DNA from: Pseudideonella sakaiensis
GTDB taxonomy: Bacteria; Pseudomonadota; Gammaproteobacteria; Burkholderiales; Burkholderiaceae_C
Assembly: GCF_001293525.1 (NCBI RefSeq)
Contig: NZ_BBYR01000007.1
Location: 1-64,000 of the forward strand
Direction of reading: 5' to 3'
DNA: 64,000 nucleotides
Below the pieces are notes generated by a model. It saw only the letters and a program-made list of their open reading frames with translations. It did not search any database and was not told the DNA's origin. Shown piece after piece: positions 63,829 to 64,000 of the stretch (the first letter of the stretch is position 1; each line of letters begins with the position of its first letter). Both the position numbers and the translations under genes were made by a program.

Positions 63829-64000
63829 TGGCCGCGCTCGATCCGCGGCAGCGGCTCGACGCCGCCGCGCTGCACGCGCTGGTCTCCGACAGCCCCGGCT
63901 GCGCGCATTGCGCCGAGCTCAAGGCGCCGGGCTGGGAATCCGTCCCCGGCGAACTCGGGCCGCCGCTGCTGGAGGCGGTGGGCACGCTGCGCGACGTCGA
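63828..64000 (+). CDS. Partial gene, unknown protein with CxxC motif (3' truncated by window)
   Basis: 57 codons are visible, beginning MAALDPRQRLDAAALHALVS, followed by GCAHCAELKAPGWE. The CAHC pair could bind metal or be redox-active. The start overlaps the Bug stop by 1 nt (TGATG). Too short to place in a family. Confidence 0.65.
   Translation, partial: MAALDPRQRLDAAALHALVSDSPGCAHCAELKAPGWESVPGELGPPLLEAVGTLRDV

Overview
The window is a very GC-rich, gene-dense chromosomal segment with no rRNA, tRNA, phage or transposase genes seen. The organism is most likely a betaproteobacterium of the order Burkholderiales (Rubrivivax/Leptothrix/Comamonadaceae-like). The reasons are eight stand-alone Bug/TctC-type periplasmic receptors, many LysR-regulated aromatic and organic-acid catabolic clusters, split paa-like and cat genes, and strong third-codon GC bias. 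This taxonomic statement is inference from gene content.

Layout. 1-4.1 kb: the 3' end of a chemoreceptor, a PQQ-type sugar dehydrogenase lipoprotein, and a double-domain PHB-depolymerase-like lipoprotein whose stop codon lies in an 8-copy 8-bp tandem repeat. 4.1-12.4 kb: a lasso-peptide locus. A TonB-dependent receptor and an S9 lasso isopeptidase (plus strand) converge on a minus-strand set A-B-C: a 38-residue precursor gene, a B protein with leader-binding and transglutaminase-like parts, and an asparagine-synthetase-like macrolactam cyclase. The predicted product is a 19-residue peptide with a Gly1-Glu9 ring. 12.6-17.9 kb: a Baeyer-Villiger monooxygenase/esterase pair, divergent from an AcoR-like sigma-54 activator, with a sigma-54 promoter and three matching palindromes between them. 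17.9-27.3 kb: a compact paa-like CoA-thioester pathway (CoA ligase, enoyl-CoA hydratase, tandem PaaA/C-like ferritin protein, aldehyde dehydrogenase, MaoC hydratase, thioesterase), a Bug receptor, a MarR regulator and an MFS carrier, with shared palindromes at both ends. 27.4-37.9 kb: a hypothetical protein, a glycosyltransferase, a DUF998-like membrane protein, LysR + catB-catC-Bug, a LysE exporter, an MFS carrier and a MocR regulator lacking its PLP lysine. 37.9-47.5 kb: a nine-gene minus-strand operon under a divergent LysR (four Bug receptors, LigI-like lactonase, SMP-30, cyclase, D-2-hydroxyacid dehydrogenase, RraA-like aldolase). 47.5-51.5 kb: otsA-otsB, an exported class II cyclic-nucleotide phosphodiesterase, and an orphan gene. 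51.6-57.2 kb: diheme cytochrome c, PQQ-type dehydrogenase, Bug, benzoylformate decarboxylase, and divergent LysR. 57.2-64 kb: dabA-dabB inorganic-carbon accumulation genes with a divergent LysR, then a Bug gene coupled to a partial CxxC-protein gene.

The most interesting system is the lasso-peptide locus, because its precursor gene is small and easily missed. Strong secondary signals are the sigma-54 regulatory region, the compact paa-like pathway, the PLP-lysine-less MocR protein, and several tandem-domain proteins in which one copy has lost its catalytic residues.
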